DNA of 64,000 bases from Puniceicoccaceae bacterium K14 (GCA_022538095.1 JAKYXN010000005.1:1-64000), one strand, 5' to 3'. Positions 42,223 through 51,230 are shown, numbered from the stretch's first letter. The notes: generated from the letters alone by a model not told the origin. Numbers and translations: made by a program.

Positions 42223-43032
42223 TTATTCGGGAATCACAATGGAAGAGCCGACCTTCAACTGCGTTGCGCTCATCCCACTATTGGCTTCCATAATATCCTT
42301 GTAACGATTCACCGTGCCATAGAATTTTCGGCTGATTGATGAGAATGTGTCACCACGCTGAACCGTGTAATAGGTACGAGCCCCTGATTGCGTTGCAGGC
42401 TCTGGGTCCACTCGATTTGGACGTATCGGCTCCTGCCTCACATCCGCCTGGACTTCGCGCTGCACCGATTGAATCGCCTGAGGAGAGTTTATCGCCACAG
42501 TAAATCCCGAATCTCTCAACATCCGCCTCGACTCTACGAGTTCATTTTTAATCTCTTCGTTCTCTGCCCGTAATTGTTCAATAGTATCCATCAGTTTCAT
42601 ACGCTCTAACGGATCTTGGTAAACCTTTGCCTCGAAAGAAGTCATAACCTCCTTCATCGCTGTCTTCTTCAAGTCATCCACCAGACTTAACTTTTGCTTC
42701 ACCTCAGAATCGTTGCTCTTACCGGCTTGCAGCGTACTGTATCGATTAAAATGATAGATCGCCGAAAATGGATCCTTGATATGGTAAAGATATAAACGCC
42801 CAGACTCCAAATGAGACTCAGGGGCATTGCCATTTCTATGTTGAATCAACTTCAACAAGCTTTCTAAAGCCTCATTGTTTTTACCACGGCTTATCAGTTG
42901 CTTCGCACGGCGGTAAGATGTTTCATCTTCCTCGTCGACAACTTCAAGAAGGGGTGATTCGGTGCACCCTACTAGAAACATTAATCCTAGCGTTATCAAA
43001 AATAGTCTGGATGCTTTGGGTATGAATTTCAT
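42223..43032 (-). CDS. LysM-domain lipoprotein
   Basis: The 269-residue product has a lipoprotein signal (LFLITLGLMFLVGC, Cys23), a TPR-like helical region (residues about 40-110; AKQLISRGKNNEALESLLKL), a coiled-coil stretch near residues 145-170, a Pro/Gln-rich linker, and a C-terminal LysM domain (YTVQRGDTFSSISRKFYG...LKVGSSIVIPE). LysM binds peptidoglycan, so the protein probably links the outer membrane to the wall. It is convergent to the GreA/B-like gene, with only ten bases between the stops. Confidence 0.85.
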   Translation of the reverse strand: MKFIPKASRLFLITLGLMFLVGCTESPLLEVVDEEDETSYRRAKQLISRGKNNEALESLLKLIQHRNGNAPESHLESGRLYLYHIKDPFSAIYHFNRYSTLQAGKSNDSEVKQKLSLVDDLKKTAMKEVMTSFEAKVYQDPLERMKLMDTIEQLRAENEEIKNELVESRRMLRDSGFTVAINSPQAIQSVQREVQADVRQEPIRPNRVDPEPATQSGARTYYTVQRGDTFSSISRKFYGTVNRYKDIMEANSGMSATQLKVGSSIVIPE

Positions 43033-43129
43033 TTATTACGGAGATCTAAAAAACTAGAGAGCAAGCAACACGGAACTTTCCAAGTCCGAAATAGCCTAAA
43101 CGCATTTAATTTTTAACTATTCTCGCACA

Positions 43130-44110
43130 ATGCAAACTAGCCGAATCATAAGCCAAGGAAAACGCTGTATAGACATCGAAAAAAAAGCCTTGGCAAAAAC
43201 GAGCGATTCTATCGACGAACGCTTCGCCAAAGTAGTCGAAACCTTGCACGAATCTCTAGAACAAGGCAGCAAACTCATTTTTTCTGGAATCGGCAAAAAC
43301 GCCCATGTTTGCGAAAAATTGGCAGGCACCTTTAACAGCATCGGAGCGCCTTCCTGTTTTATCGATCCCGTTAGAGCGCTACACGGCGACTTAGGCCTCT
43401 GCTGCGAAGGAGATATTCTGCTCGGATTTAGCAATAGCGGCGAAACCGAGGAACTCCTCAGATTCATATCTATGGTCAAACGCTTCGATCTTACTACAAT
43501 CGCTGTTACCTCGAAAAAATCTTCCAACCTAGCAAAAACCTGCGACCTCCTCCTTCCCTACGAGGTCGAGATGGAAGCCTGCCCACTCAAAATGGCTCCG
43601 ACCGCGAGCACGACCGCCAGCATGGCAATCGGAGATGCAGTGGCTATGGTGCTACTAGAGTACAAGGCCTTCCAAAAAGAAGACTTTGCCAAATACCACC
43701 CAGGAGGCCTTCTTGGCCAAGCACTTACGCCAGGGGTAGAAAAAATCATGCGCAAAGGCGATCAATTCGCCACCGCAACAGACACTACTATTTGCAAAGC
43801 CTGTATCGAAATCATGTCTCATCCGAATTCTGGATCGATCGCTTTGGTCGACGAAAGTGGCAAATTAAGCGGAGTTCTCACCGACGGCGACATCAGGCGA
43901 TTGCTCATTCAAGAAACTAACTTCCTGAATGAACCCGTGAGCAAATTTATGACCAAGTCGCCAATTGTAATTTCCAGTAAGTCCTTGGCAGTCGAAGCCC
44001 TCAAGGTGTTCGAAAAGCACCGCATCGACGATCTAATCGTAGTTAATGACGAGGACGAGCCGATTGGTATAATCGATGGACAAGACTTAACCAAGCTCAG
44101 GGTCATCTAA
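43130..44110 (+). CDS. kdsD: KpsF/GutQ-family arabinose-5-phosphate isomerase
   Basis: The 326-residue product has an SIS domain (about residues 30-175: LIFSGIGKNAHVCEKLAGTFNSIGAP, LLGFSNSGETEELLRF, and PLKMAPTASTTASMAIGDAVAMVLLE) followed by two CBS domains (about 205-265 and 275-325: VLTDGDIRRLLIQ and IGIIDGQDLTKL). This is the KdsD/KpsF layout. The enzyme turns ribulose-5-phosphate into arabinose-5-phosphate, the first step to KDO for lipopolysaccharide, consistent with a Gram-negative envelope. Other KDO genes are not in the window. Confidence 0.93.
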   Translation: MQTSRIISQGKRCIDIEKKALAKTSDSIDERFAKVVETLHESLEQGSKLIFSGIGKNAHVCEKLAGTFNSIGAPSCFIDPVRALHGDLGLCCEGDILLGFSNSGETEELLRFISMVKRFDLTTIAVTSKKSSNLAKTCDLLLPYEVEMEACPLKMAPTASTTASMAIGDAVAMVLLEYKAFQKEDFAKYHPGGLLGQALTPGVEKIMRKGDQFATATDTTICKACIEIMSHPNSGSIALVDESGKLSGVLTDGDIRRLLIQETNFLNEPVSKFMTKSPIVISSKSLAVEALKVFEKHRIDDLIVVNDEDEPIGIIDGQDLTKLRVI

Positions 44111-44117
44111 CACAAGC

Positions 44118-44729
44118 TCAATACAATCCCACTAAATGGCCTTGAGCCGCCTTCACCAAAATCACACCCAAATTCTTGGTTAAGTGGGCCACTATGCATG
44201 GGATCAAAGAGCATGTCGGGTTAAGGATGTTAAATCGCAGCCAGTAAAACCAGAGAGAGCCAACAAAAATCGCCGACGTCGAGAAAAGCGCTTTCGTGCC
44301 AAAATCGAACAAAATTGCTCCTTCCTCCCATTTGACGACATACCCATGGAGCAACGCAAAAAGCACAGAAACAGCGACACAGCTAGTCACCAATAGCCCG
44401 CTCCCCCCCTTGTCGTAATACAAAAATCCGCGAAAAACGAATTCCTCGCCAAAGGCAGCAAACAAGGTGTAGCAGGCAAATAGTATCGTCATCTGCGATT
44501 GGGCATCCGCAATGCCTAAGCTGATCTCTCCAAACACCTCTCCCAACAAAAGAGCAACCGTCCCTACAATCGCCACGGCAACGGCCTTGCGGCTAGCCTT
44601 ACTTGCCCCTGGAAGGAGAGCTTGTTCGGAACTCGAACCAGATTTGCCAAAGTCAGACCACCACGTGAACGCGATATACCCAACGATCCCCATCAGTACC
44701 AAAATCAGAATTGGATTTTCTTCGTTCAT
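44118..44729 (-). CDS. CPBP-family intramembrane metalloprotease
   Basis: The 203-residue product has five or six membrane helices and the CPBP/Abi motifs: EEFVFRGFLYYD near residue 93, with the double Glu and Arg; FALLHGYVVKW with the metal His near residue 125; and VAHLTKNLGVIL near the C-terminus. CPBP proteins cleave membrane substrates such as prenylated proteins or anti-sigma factors, and some confer bacteriocin self-immunity. It lies beside the polyprenyl synthase gene but on the opposite strand. Confidence 0.88.
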   Translation of the reverse strand: MNEENPILILVLMGIVGYIAFTWWSDFGKSGSSSEQALLPGASKASRKAVAVAIVGTVALLLGEVFGEISLGIADAQSQMTILFACYTLFAAFGEEFVFRGFLYYDKGGSGLLVTSCVAVSVLFALLHGYVVKWEEGAILFDFGTKALFSTSAIFVGSLWFYWLRFNILNPTCSLIPCIVAHLTKNLGVILVKAAQGHLVGLY

Positions 44730-44840
44730 CTATTTTAGAAAAGTAGCCTAGCCTTCAATCCGCTTTCGTGATTGCCTTTGGATTGTGAATGCCAATCCAA
44801 TTGGCTTGGGCAAACAATATTCACCATTCAAATTCGTTTA

Positions 44841-45881
44841 ATGCAAAACGCGTCCACAACACCGATCGAACAACAGGCAAAACTTCTGCCAGAATTGTTT
44901 CGTATGCTTCAACCGCATATGAAGGCGCTCGACGATTACCTCGAATCTCAAATCGAAAGCTACGAACCAGAAATTCGTGATTTTATCGACTACTGTATCG
45001 ATACCAGTGGAAAACGAATTCGCCCTTCGCTCATTTTCTTCAGCGGGTGGCAAGGTGAAGAAAAAGTCGTAGACGAGCTTGTCAGAGTCGCTGCCGTCAT
45101 CGAAACAGTCCACCTAGCAACCTTAGTCCATGACGATATCATGGACGAAGCTGATATCCGCAGAAACCGCGATACGGTGGCCAAAAAATACGGTAACCAC
45201 ACTGCTGTGCTTTTAGGCGATGCCCTTTTCTCGCACGCAGTTTACCTCGCTACCCAATTTCCAACAACTGAAGTTTGTCGTAGAGTCGCCGAATCCACAC
45301 GCAAAGTTTGCACAGGTGAAATTCTACAGACCATGCAGCGCGGCGATCCAAACATCGATCTCGAGACCTACTATCGAGTCATCGACCTGAAAACAGCAGA
45401 GCTATTCAATGTCGCCTGCTACCTCGGAGCCAAACTCGCAGGCAATGAGCAAAAATACGTCGAAGCATCGGGACTCTTCGGAAAACATCTCGGAATCGCT
45501 TACCAAATATACGATGACATGACTGACCTCTACGGAGCTCAGGAAAAGATCGGCAAAACACTCGGAACCGACATCGAAACAGGTAAAGCCACTCTCCCAA
45601 TCATCCTGATGAGAGATCGCCTAAATGGAGAAGAAGCGACCGCTCTTAAAGAAACGCTTGCGGGCAAACGGGACGCGGACATTTCCCATTGGCTAAAGAA
45701 AATGAAAGAAATGGGGATTTTCGACGAAACGGTAGAGACCATTTTTGCCGAAATCGAAAAAGCACGTTCCCACCTCGCTCCCTACCAAGATTCAAAGGCT
45801 GCCAAATTATTGCTGACTCTAAGCCAACTGCTCTGGAACCAAGTAGTTGCTTTAAAGTCAGATCAGACTTCTATTTCCTAA
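44841..45881 (+). CDS. Polyprenyl diphosphate synthase
   Basis: The frame opens at 44772, but ATG 44841 (MQNASTTPIEQQAKLLPEL) fits the family. The 346-residue product has both Asp-rich motifs: VHDDIMDEADIRRNRDT (first) and QIYDDMTDLYG (second), with KKYGNHTAVLLGDALFSHA and GEILQTMQRG between. The spacing and length fit octaprenyl/solanesyl-type synthases that make the side chain of quinones. It condenses isopentenyl diphosphate with an allylic primer. It begins an operon-like run: the sigma gene starts 27 bases later. Confidence 0.92.
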   Translation: MQNASTTPIEQQAKLLPELFRMLQPHMKALDDYLESQIESYEPEIRDFIDYCIDTSGKRIRPSLIFFSGWQGEEKVVDELVRVAAVIETVHLATLVHDDIMDEADIRRNRDTVAKKYGNHTAVLLGDALFSHAVYLATQFPTTEVCRRVAESTRKVCTGEILQTMQRGDPNIDLETYYRVIDLKTAELFNVACYLGAKLAGNEQKYVEASGLFGKHLGIAYQIYDDMTDLYGAQEKIGKTLGTDIETGKATLPIILMRDRLNGEEATALKETLAGKRDADISHWLKKMKEMGIFDETVETIFAEIEKARSHLAPYQDSKAAKLLLTLSQLLWNQVVALKSDQTSIS

Positions 45882-45907
45882 TCTTTGCGCTATAGTCGCC
45901 TTTCAAA

Positions 45908-46537
45908 ATGAGCATCGTTAAAACAATAGGCAAATCAATCGCTTCGTCGCCTGAAAGGCAGATGGAAGCAGATGAAGATGCTGCTATTGTTGCACGGGTA
46001 CAAGCAGGAGACGTAGAGGCCTACGATGCCCTCGTACTCAAATATCGCGAGCGCGTCTACTCAGTTGTCTACAATCTCACTGCCAACCGCGAGGATGCGT
46101 CTGACCTCACTCAAGACGCCTTTATCAAGGCCTTTCAATCGATCCAGAGATTCAAAGGAAAATCATCCTTCTTTACCTGGCTCTACCGTATCGCAGTCAA
46201 CACCACATTAACTCACCTGCGGAAATACAAAATGAAACGCTTCTTCAGCTTCGAAAAAATGAACGAAGAAGACCATTCTGCAGGATTTATCGACAGTTTA
46301 ATTTCCGAATCTGACTCCGATAAGTCGGCTTTGATGAACGAGCTTCAGGAAAAATTGAACGACGCTTTCCAAAAGCTCTCTATCAAGCATAGAACCGTCA
46401 TCACTTTATTTGAGATAGACGGTCTCAATCACAAAGAAATATCAGAGATTGTCGGCACATCCATTGGAACCGTTCGCTCTCGGTTGCACTATGCAAAGCA
46501 GTTTCTTCAAGCTGAACTCAAAGACTATATTCGCTAA
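45908..46537 (+). CDS. RpoE-like ECF sigma factor
   Basis: The 209-residue product has an N-terminal extension of about 25 residues, then region 2 (VQAGDVEAYDALVLKYRERVYSVVYNLTANREDASDLTQDAFIKAFQSI and KSSFFTWLYRIAVNTTLTHLRK) and region 4 (LSIKHRTVITLFEIDGLNHKEISEIVGTSIGTVRSRLHYAKQ). It is closest to classical RpoE. It precedes a single-pass membrane protein by 24 bases and an HtrA-like PDZ protein, the same gene order as sigma E, anti-sigma and periplasmic sensor in envelope-stress pathways. Whether it works that way is inference. Confidence 0.93.
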   Translation: MSIVKTIGKSIASSPERQMEADEDAAIVARVQAGDVEAYDALVLKYRERVYSVVYNLTANREDASDLTQDAFIKAFQSIQRFKGKSSFFTWLYRIAVNTTLTHLRKYKMKRFFSFEKMNEEDHSAGFIDSLISESDSDKSALMNELQEKLNDAFQKLSIKHRTVITLFEIDGLNHKEISEIVGTSIGTVRSRLHYAKQFLQAELKDYIR

Positions 46538-46561
46538 TCATTTTTCCCTCTCAATTCCCAT

Positions 46562-47146
46562 ATGCCCAATAAGAAGCAGATTTCAAAACAGGATAACGAA
46601 CGTTTATCCGAACTGATCCGCCTCAAGCGAAGCGAAAAGCCAGATGAGGCTTTTTGGGAAAAGTTTGATGAAGACTTACGCAGTAAGCAGCTATCCGCGC
46701 TTGTCGAAACTCACACTTGGTACGCTCGTACAGGAAAACTTTCTTTGCTATTAGCAAAAAAGTCCGCAGCGGTTCTCGCTACCGGCGGAGCCCTCGCTCT
46801 GACATTCCTAGCGATCAATCCATTGCAAGTAAGCGAAACACCTTCCACCCCGACTGCTCCGGTAACTGCGAGCCTAGAAACGGAAGACGTAATTGAAGCT
46901 CCTCTTTTCGTTGTCGACTCGCAAAACACAATCGAATTGTCACAGCCTGCAACCACACTTGATTCTCAAATTAAGGAGTTCAGCCTGCCCGCTACTTACG
47001 GAATAAACGTTCTTTCGCCTGACCGATCAGATAGTAGTTTTAAGCTCAATACCCAGCCCAAAACCTTTACCACCAGCAATCGCCAGAGCTCAAGCGAGCA
47101 GACTGGGTTTGGGGCTCAAATCATACGGTCCAAGACGCCAAACTAG
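46562..47146 (+). CDS. Single-pass membrane protein, candidate anti-sigma factor
   Basis: The 194-residue product has a charged cytoplasmic N-terminus of about 65 residues (LSELIRLKRSEKPDEAFWEKFDEDLRSKQLSAL), one membrane helix at about residues 72-90 (AAVLATGGALALTFLAINP), and a periplasmic Ser/Thr/Pro-rich tail. This is the topology of RseA-like anti-sigma factors. I see no zinc anti-sigma HxxxCxxC motif. The motif EKPDEAFWEKF resembles conserved proteins found next to RpoE in Opitutia (from memory). It lies between the sigma factor (24 bases) and the degenerate HtrA protein (5 bases). Confidence 0.75.
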   Translation: MPNKKQISKQDNERLSELIRLKRSEKPDEAFWEKFDEDLRSKQLSALVETHTWYARTGKLSLLLAKKSAAVLATGGALALTFLAINPLQVSETPSTPTAPVTASLETEDVIEAPLFVVDSQNTIELSQPATTLDSQIKEFSLPATYGINVLSPDRSDSSFKLNTQPKTFTTSNRQSSSEQTGFGAQIIRSKTPN

Positions 47147-47151
47147 AAAGC

Positions 47152-48150
47152 ATGACCTCTTGGGTTACCACCAATCGTAAACTATTTTGTTTGGCGGTTC
47201 TACTTTGCTGGAACGCAATAGTTTCAGCTAGCGTTCTACAAACCCTCGAATCAGAAATCCAGGCAGTTTACAACGCTCATGCCGATTCGATCGTTAGAGT
47301 TAAGGTCGCTACAAAAAACCCAGATATAGAAGGTGAAAACTCCACTTCTCTCATCGTCTTTTCCGGTTTCTTCGTCAGCGATGACGGAAAAGTCTTAACC
47401 AACGCCACTTCCAAAGACACCACTCGTGTTTGGATAGAAAAAGACGGACTCTCCTACTTGGCTGATGTCATTGGCAGTGACGAGAAAAGTAACCTTAGCC
47501 TACTCCAGATTCTCAACCTTCCAAAAGAGTTCGGCTTTATTGAAATCCAAGAAAACGTTGAACGCCCTCCAATCGGGTCCTTCACCGTTGCCCTAACCAG
47601 TCCATTGGAATTCGCGCCTTCACCGTCTTTTGGACTCGTAACTGGATACGAAAGTAGCTTCGACAAATTCATATTTCCATTTACTTACACTCGCTCAAAC
47701 ATCGCGATCGGTCCCGCAGAAGGAGGCTCCCCAATTTTTAACTCCAAAGGGGAATTCATCGGAATCAATACTGCATCAATGCCGGAGATTCGCTCCTCAT
47801 ACTCCATCCCGCCCTCTGCGCTCAAGAAGATTGTGGATGATTTCAATCAGTATGGAAAAGTCTATTACGCCACTCCCCCCTTCACAATGAAGGAAGCTGC
47901 CGGCCGCTACAATCAAGGCCGCATCGTGACAATCAACGAACTCGATGAAAACTCATCAGCCATAGAGGCAGGTCTCAAACCTGGCGATGCCATCGTCGAA
48001 ATCAATTCGGTAAAAATATCTGGAATCAATCAAGCGAGAAACACGATCTTTCAACAAGAGCCCGGGGCATTTTTGAAACTCAAAATTCAAAGAGATGATA
48101 CAATCTTAAAATTCGCCCTACCACTTGAATCAGATACAGACGAAAGTTAA
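47152..48150 (+). CDS. HtrA-like PDZ protein with a degenerate catalytic triad
   Basis: The 332-residue product has an N-terminal signal or anchor (LFCLAVLLCWNAIVSAS), a trypsin-like HtrA domain (residues about 35-225) and a PDZ domain (about 245-325; IVTINELDENSSAIEAGLKPGDAIVEINSVKIS). Gapless alignment with DegP: the catalytic His in LTNNH is Thr86 here (LTNAT), the Asp in SDIALLQI is Asn114 (SNLSLLQI), and the nucleophile Ser in GNSGG is Gly192 in AEGGS. All three are lost, so it should not be a serine protease. The fold is retained (FSGFFVSDDGKVL, GEFIGINTA). It is probably a sensor or scaffold in a sigma pathway. Its stop overlaps the yjbQ start. Confidence 0.87.
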   Translation: MTSWVTTNRKLFCLAVLLCWNAIVSASVLQTLESEIQAVYNAHADSIVRVKVATKNPDIEGENSTSLIVFSGFFVSDDGKVLTNATSKDTTRVWIEKDGLSYLADVIGSDEKSNLSLLQILNLPKEFGFIEIQENVERPPIGSFTVALTSPLEFAPSPSFGLVTGYESSFDKFIFPFTYTRSNIAIGPAEGGSPIFNSKGEFIGINTASMPEIRSSYSIPPSALKKIVDDFNQYGKVYYATPPFTMKEAAGRYNQGRIVTINELDENSSAIEAGLKPGDAIVEINSVKISGINQARNTIFQQEPGAFLKLKIQRDDTILKFALPLESDTDES

Positions 48151-48569
48151 TGAACGTCATTCACGAACAGATTAGCGTACGCACATCTGGACAAGGCACT
48201 TACGAAATTACAGATCAAGCAAGAAATTTTTTGCGAACCTCTGGCCTCGAAAACGGCACCCTCACCGTCTTTTGCCGTCACACTAGCTGCAGCTTGGTAT
48301 TGATGGAAAACGCGGATCCTTCAGCTCGAACTGACCTTGAGGCTTATCTAAACAAGCTAGTTCCAGAGAATCTACCGTATTTCACGCATACCTACGAAGG
48401 ATCCGACGACATGCCTAGCCACATAAAAATGGCTCTAACGCGTAGTTCCGAGACCATTCCATTTGCAAATCGCCAACTCCTCACTGGCACCTGGCAAGGA
48501 ATTTTCCTTTGGGAGCATCGAATAGCACCTCATTCGAGAAACCTTGTCCTAACCGTAATCGGGGAATAA
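48150..48569 (+). CDS. yjbQ: YjbQ/UPF0047 family protein
   Basis: The 139-residue product matches the YjbQ family: ISVRTSGQGTYEITDQARNFL, then TVFCRHTSCSLVLMENADPSARTDLEAYL, HTYEGSDDMPSHIKMALTRSS and a closing GIFLWEHRIAPHSRNLVLTVIGE. The Cys-His-Asp-type cluster lines a metal site. E. coli YjbQ has weak thiamine-phosphate synthase activity when overproduced, but the true role is unclear. The start codon overlaps the HtrA-like stop (TAATG), so the gene is translationally coupled to that protein. It is the last gene of the plus-strand operon. Confidence 0.9.
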   Translation: MNVIHEQISVRTSGQGTYEITDQARNFLRTSGLENGTLTVFCRHTSCSLVLMENADPSARTDLEAYLNKLVPENLPYFTHTYEGSDDMPSHIKMALTRSSETIPFANRQLLTGTWQGIFLWEHRIAPHSRNLVLTVIGE

Positions 48570-48595
48570 AAAAGAGTCTCAGCAAACGCTGAGAC
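48568..48595 (-). terminator. Rho-independent terminator of the pilM-Q module
   Basis: GTCTCAGC (48576-48583) and GCTGAGAC (48588-48595) form a perfect 8-bp stem around AAAC. On the minus strand it is followed by TCTTTTTT, a clear U-run. It lies 36 bases past the secretin stop and touches the yjbQ stop codon on the other strand, so it may serve both directions. Confidence 0.85.
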
Positions 48596-48630
48596 CCTTC
48601 GAGAAAATCAATAGTATGACTTACGAGAGA

Positions 48631-50175
48631 TTATCGGTTACGAATCTCTTCAGGATCCAAGCCAACACTCTCCATCGATTCCTTAGAGAACACATCCTCA
48701 AAGTCTGTGTTTTCACTCGGAAGGACACGAGCAGTGATAAAGATCAGAAGATTCAATGTATCGGCCTCTTCACTATTATGTCTAAAAAGACGACCAAGCA
48801 ACGGAATATTTCCTAGAACAGGAACCTTCGTTACAGCATCCCTAACCTCTTCCTGCATCAAACCACCAATACCCATCGTATAACCATCTTTCAAGGCTAT
48901 CTGAGTTTCAGTTTTCCTAATATTAATGATAGGTATTTGGGCTTCTGCTGCACCACCAAAGCCAACATTTACTCCTCTAGCACTAACCTCAGGTACTACA
49001 TTTAAAGTTATCAAACCATTATTATTAACCGAAGGCTTCACGCGCAGGATAACTCCGATGTCTTTATACTCAAAACCATCGACTTCAAACTGACCAGTCT
49101 CATCATTATAAGTGTAACTAGGTATTGGGTACTGTTCACCAATCGAAATAAAAGCCTCTTGATTGTTCAATGTCACAACAGTCGGGTTCGAGATCAATTT
49201 ACTGTCCGTCGCCGTTTTCAATGCACTGATCGCAACATTGAATTGATCGGCCGTGAAAACAGCTGAAGAACTCTCCTTTACAGTCCTACCCAATTTATCT
49301 ATCGCTTCCGACTCCACTGAACGTTGATTCAGCAAAACTTTTGATGCAGTTCCTTCACTATTTTCACCCGCACTTCCTCCCACGCCAACAGTGTAGTCAC
49401 CCAGGCTAGACCAATTCACACCAATCTCATCCAGATCATTGTTACTCACCTCTATGAAACGAGTTTCAATCATTATCTGCTGAGTTGCCTTATCAAGGCG
49501 ACTAATCACCTCTCTAATCGTATCCATTTTCGAGGATTGTTCAGTAACAATCAACCCATTCGTACGAGCATCAATCTGGATTCGTCCACCTTTTTCAGAA
49601 TCAATCATACTGCTAATAGTTCCAGAAATCTTCGATGCTTCAGCAAAGTTGAGCATGAAAATTTCTGTAACGGGTGGCTCAAAGTTCAAAGACTCCAAAC
49701 TGACAACTTTAATAATGTTGTTCTCTTCGACAAACGTGAACCCAACTGGCTCCAATACCACGCTAAATATCTGTCTCCAATTGACATCTCTAAGTTTGAT
49801 CGAAGCAGTTCCTTGTAATGCTTCTGGAACCACAAGATTAAGCATATAGAGATCTGCGACATTTCTCAAAATCGTGCGAATTTCTTCATTTGGGAAATCA
49901 ACTGAAATCGTGTCAGACTCAGACAAAGACATACTTGAATCCAGTAGAGATTTCTCTTCTGAAACAGCTTCCTCGGTCGGCTCTTCTTCAGCTTTATCAT
50001 CGGCAAACAATCTATCTAAATCCTGAGGATTAGGAAGATTGCTTGAAGCAGACGAAGGTTCGTCCGCTGTATTCGTATCATCTAGCAAGCTTGTATCTGC
50101 ATCTTGTCCAAGAACACTGCTTGTAACAATAAACAGAGCAAGACTAGACGCTTTTGCTATTTCATTTATTTTCAT
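48631..50175 (-). CDS. pilQ: Secretin (PilQ/GspD-like)
   Basis: The 514-residue product has a signal peptide (SLALFIVTSSVLG), an acidic Ser/Glu-rich linker (about 25-85), an STN/N0-like domain (ISVDFPNEEIRTILRNVADLYMLNLVVPEAL through FTFVEENNIIKVV), an N1 domain (FAEASKISGTISSMI), and the beta-barrel secretin domain ending VPVLGNIPLLGRLFRHNSEEADTLNLLIFITARVL. The normal ITP at the end reads ITA. It forms the outer-membrane gate for type IV pili or a related system. It is the last gene after pilM-N-O-P. It is shorter than PilQ of Pseudomonas, with no AMIN domains. Confidence 0.88.
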   Translation of the reverse strand: MKINEIAKASSLALFIVTSSVLGQDADTSLLDDTNTADEPSSASSNLPNPQDLDRLFADDKAEEEPTEEAVSEEKSLLDSSMSLSESDTISVDFPNEEIRTILRNVADLYMLNLVVPEALQGTASIKLRDVNWRQIFSVVLEPVGFTFVEENNIIKVVSLESLNFEPPVTEIFMLNFAEASKISGTISSMIDSEKGGRIQIDARTNGLIVTEQSSKMDTIREVISRLDKATQQIMIETRFIEVSNNDLDEIGVNWSSLGDYTVGVGGSAGENSEGTASKVLLNQRSVESEAIDKLGRTVKESSSAVFTADQFNVAISALKTATDSKLISNPTVVTLNNQEAFISIGEQYPIPSYTYNDETGQFEVDGFEYKDIGVILRVKPSVNNNGLITLNVVPEVSARGVNVGFGGAAEAQIPIINIRKTETQIALKDGYTMGIGGLMQEEVRDAVTKVPVLGNIPLLGRLFRHNSEEADTLNLLIFITARVLPSENTDFEDVFSKESMESVGLDPEEIRNR

Positions 50176-50185
50176 TTCCTCGTTC

Positions 50186-50662
50186 CTATTTTAGTTTAAC
50201 TTTTAAAGTGGATTCTTCGTACTTCATTGTGAAAGATGTTCGGTCGATTTCGCTAATCACTAAGTCGTATTCCTCTCCTTCATACACGACATTCAACAAA
50301 TCGCCATTTCTAACCTGCTTCCCTTGGAACATCGCAATGTATTCTTCGTTAACCAAGAACACACCGGTTGGAACAACATAGGGTGAAAGAACGGCGAGCA
50401 CTTCACCTGCTGGTAGACGCTCAGTTACAAACTCTTCGACTTCAGGCTCTGGAAAGCGATCCAACGAAAATGGGTTTCCGATTTTCTCAACCTCTTCAGA
50501 ATCAACAACCACCACACGTAGACTGGTTATAGATTCTGCCGTTCCAATATTTTGAATACGTTTATCTGGTGACAAAATAGCGCCTTTCACACTTAAAGTT
50601 ATCGTGAACGTTATCAGCAAAAAATTTAAAAATGAATTTCTCATACTATTCCTTATGACCAA
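50186..50662 (-). CDS. PilP-position protein of the pilus module
   Basis: The 158-residue product has a signal peptide (NSFLNFLLITFTITLSVKG) and a small beta-rich domain (VLAVLSPYVVPTGVFLVNEEYIAMFQGKQVRNGDLLNVVYEGEEYDLVISEIDRTSFTMKYEESTL), reminiscent of the HR/PDZ-like domain of PilP or GspC. No lipobox is visible, unlike typical PilP. The gene lies between pilO-like and secretin, exactly where pilP occurs; sequence similarity alone is weak. It overlaps the preceding gene by 17 bases. PilP links the inner membrane PilNO complex to PilQ. Confidence 0.6.
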   Translation of the reverse strand: MVIRNSMRNSFLNFLLITFTITLSVKGAILSPDKRIQNIGTAESITSLRVVVVDSEEVEKIGNPFSLDRFPEPEVEEFVTERLPAGEVLAVLSPYVVPTGVFLVNEEYIAMFQGKQVRNGDLLNVVYEGEEYDLVISEIDRTSFTMKYEESTLKVKLK

Positions 50663-51230
50663 GCACTGACAATGATATACTTAAGCTTAAGCCATCCCAA
50701 GTTAGCGAATCCCGAGCACCCATCAGCTGAGCCTCTCCTATTCTAAAATGTGCTTTTCCACCTTCAAGGTGACGAAGAAAATTTGCAATCTCTTCAAACG
50801 ATCCATAAGCCGACATCGTATACTCTATTTCTCGATACAGCTGCTTCCGCTTTTTCCTCGCTGCTTTCGATCTTCTATCTACTTCAACGAAATTCTTTTG
50901 CCTAAGCTCTCCTAGCTTAACTCCAGTCTTAGACTCCAACTGAAAGAAATAATTATAGTTTGAAGCTAGATCTTTGTAATTAAACAACTCCGACTCTAAT
51001 TCGCTCACTAGTTCCTCTAGATGCGTTAGATCTTCATCTAAGCCCCCGGAAAACTTAAGGTTCTTAATAATTCGCCCATGTTGAATCGAAAGATCGCGAA
51101 ACCGAGAATCAAGATCTTCCTTCTTCCCCATATCCATTACTAAATACACGAGGCAAGATAATATAATAGCCCCTGAAATAACAGAGGTCATATTCTTGCG
51201 GAAAAGTATTAATAGAGCCTTGTAGTCCAT
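50646..51230 (-). CDS. PilO-like inner membrane protein
   Basis: The 194-residue product has a short cytoplasmic start, one membrane helix (SVISGAIILSCLVYLVMDMG, residues about 17-36), a coiled coil (about 38-90; HLEELVSELESELFNYKDLASNYNYFF), and a C-terminal alpha/beta domain (YTMSAYGSFEEIANFLRHLEGGKAHFRIGEAQLMG...LSISLSV) like the ferredoxin-like fold of PilO. It begins at the last base of the pilN-like gene. Symbol left empty because family similarity is weak and the call rests on topology and order. Confidence 0.65.
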   Translation of the reverse strand: MDYKALLILFRKNMTSVISGAIILSCLVYLVMDMGKKEDLDSRFRDLSIQHGRIIKNLKFSGGLDEDLTHLEELVSELESELFNYKDLASNYNYFFQLESKTGVKLGELRQKNFVEVDRRSKAARKKRKQLYREIEYTMSAYGSFEEIANFLRHLEGGKAHFRIGEAQLMGARDSLTWDGLSLSISLSVLGHKE

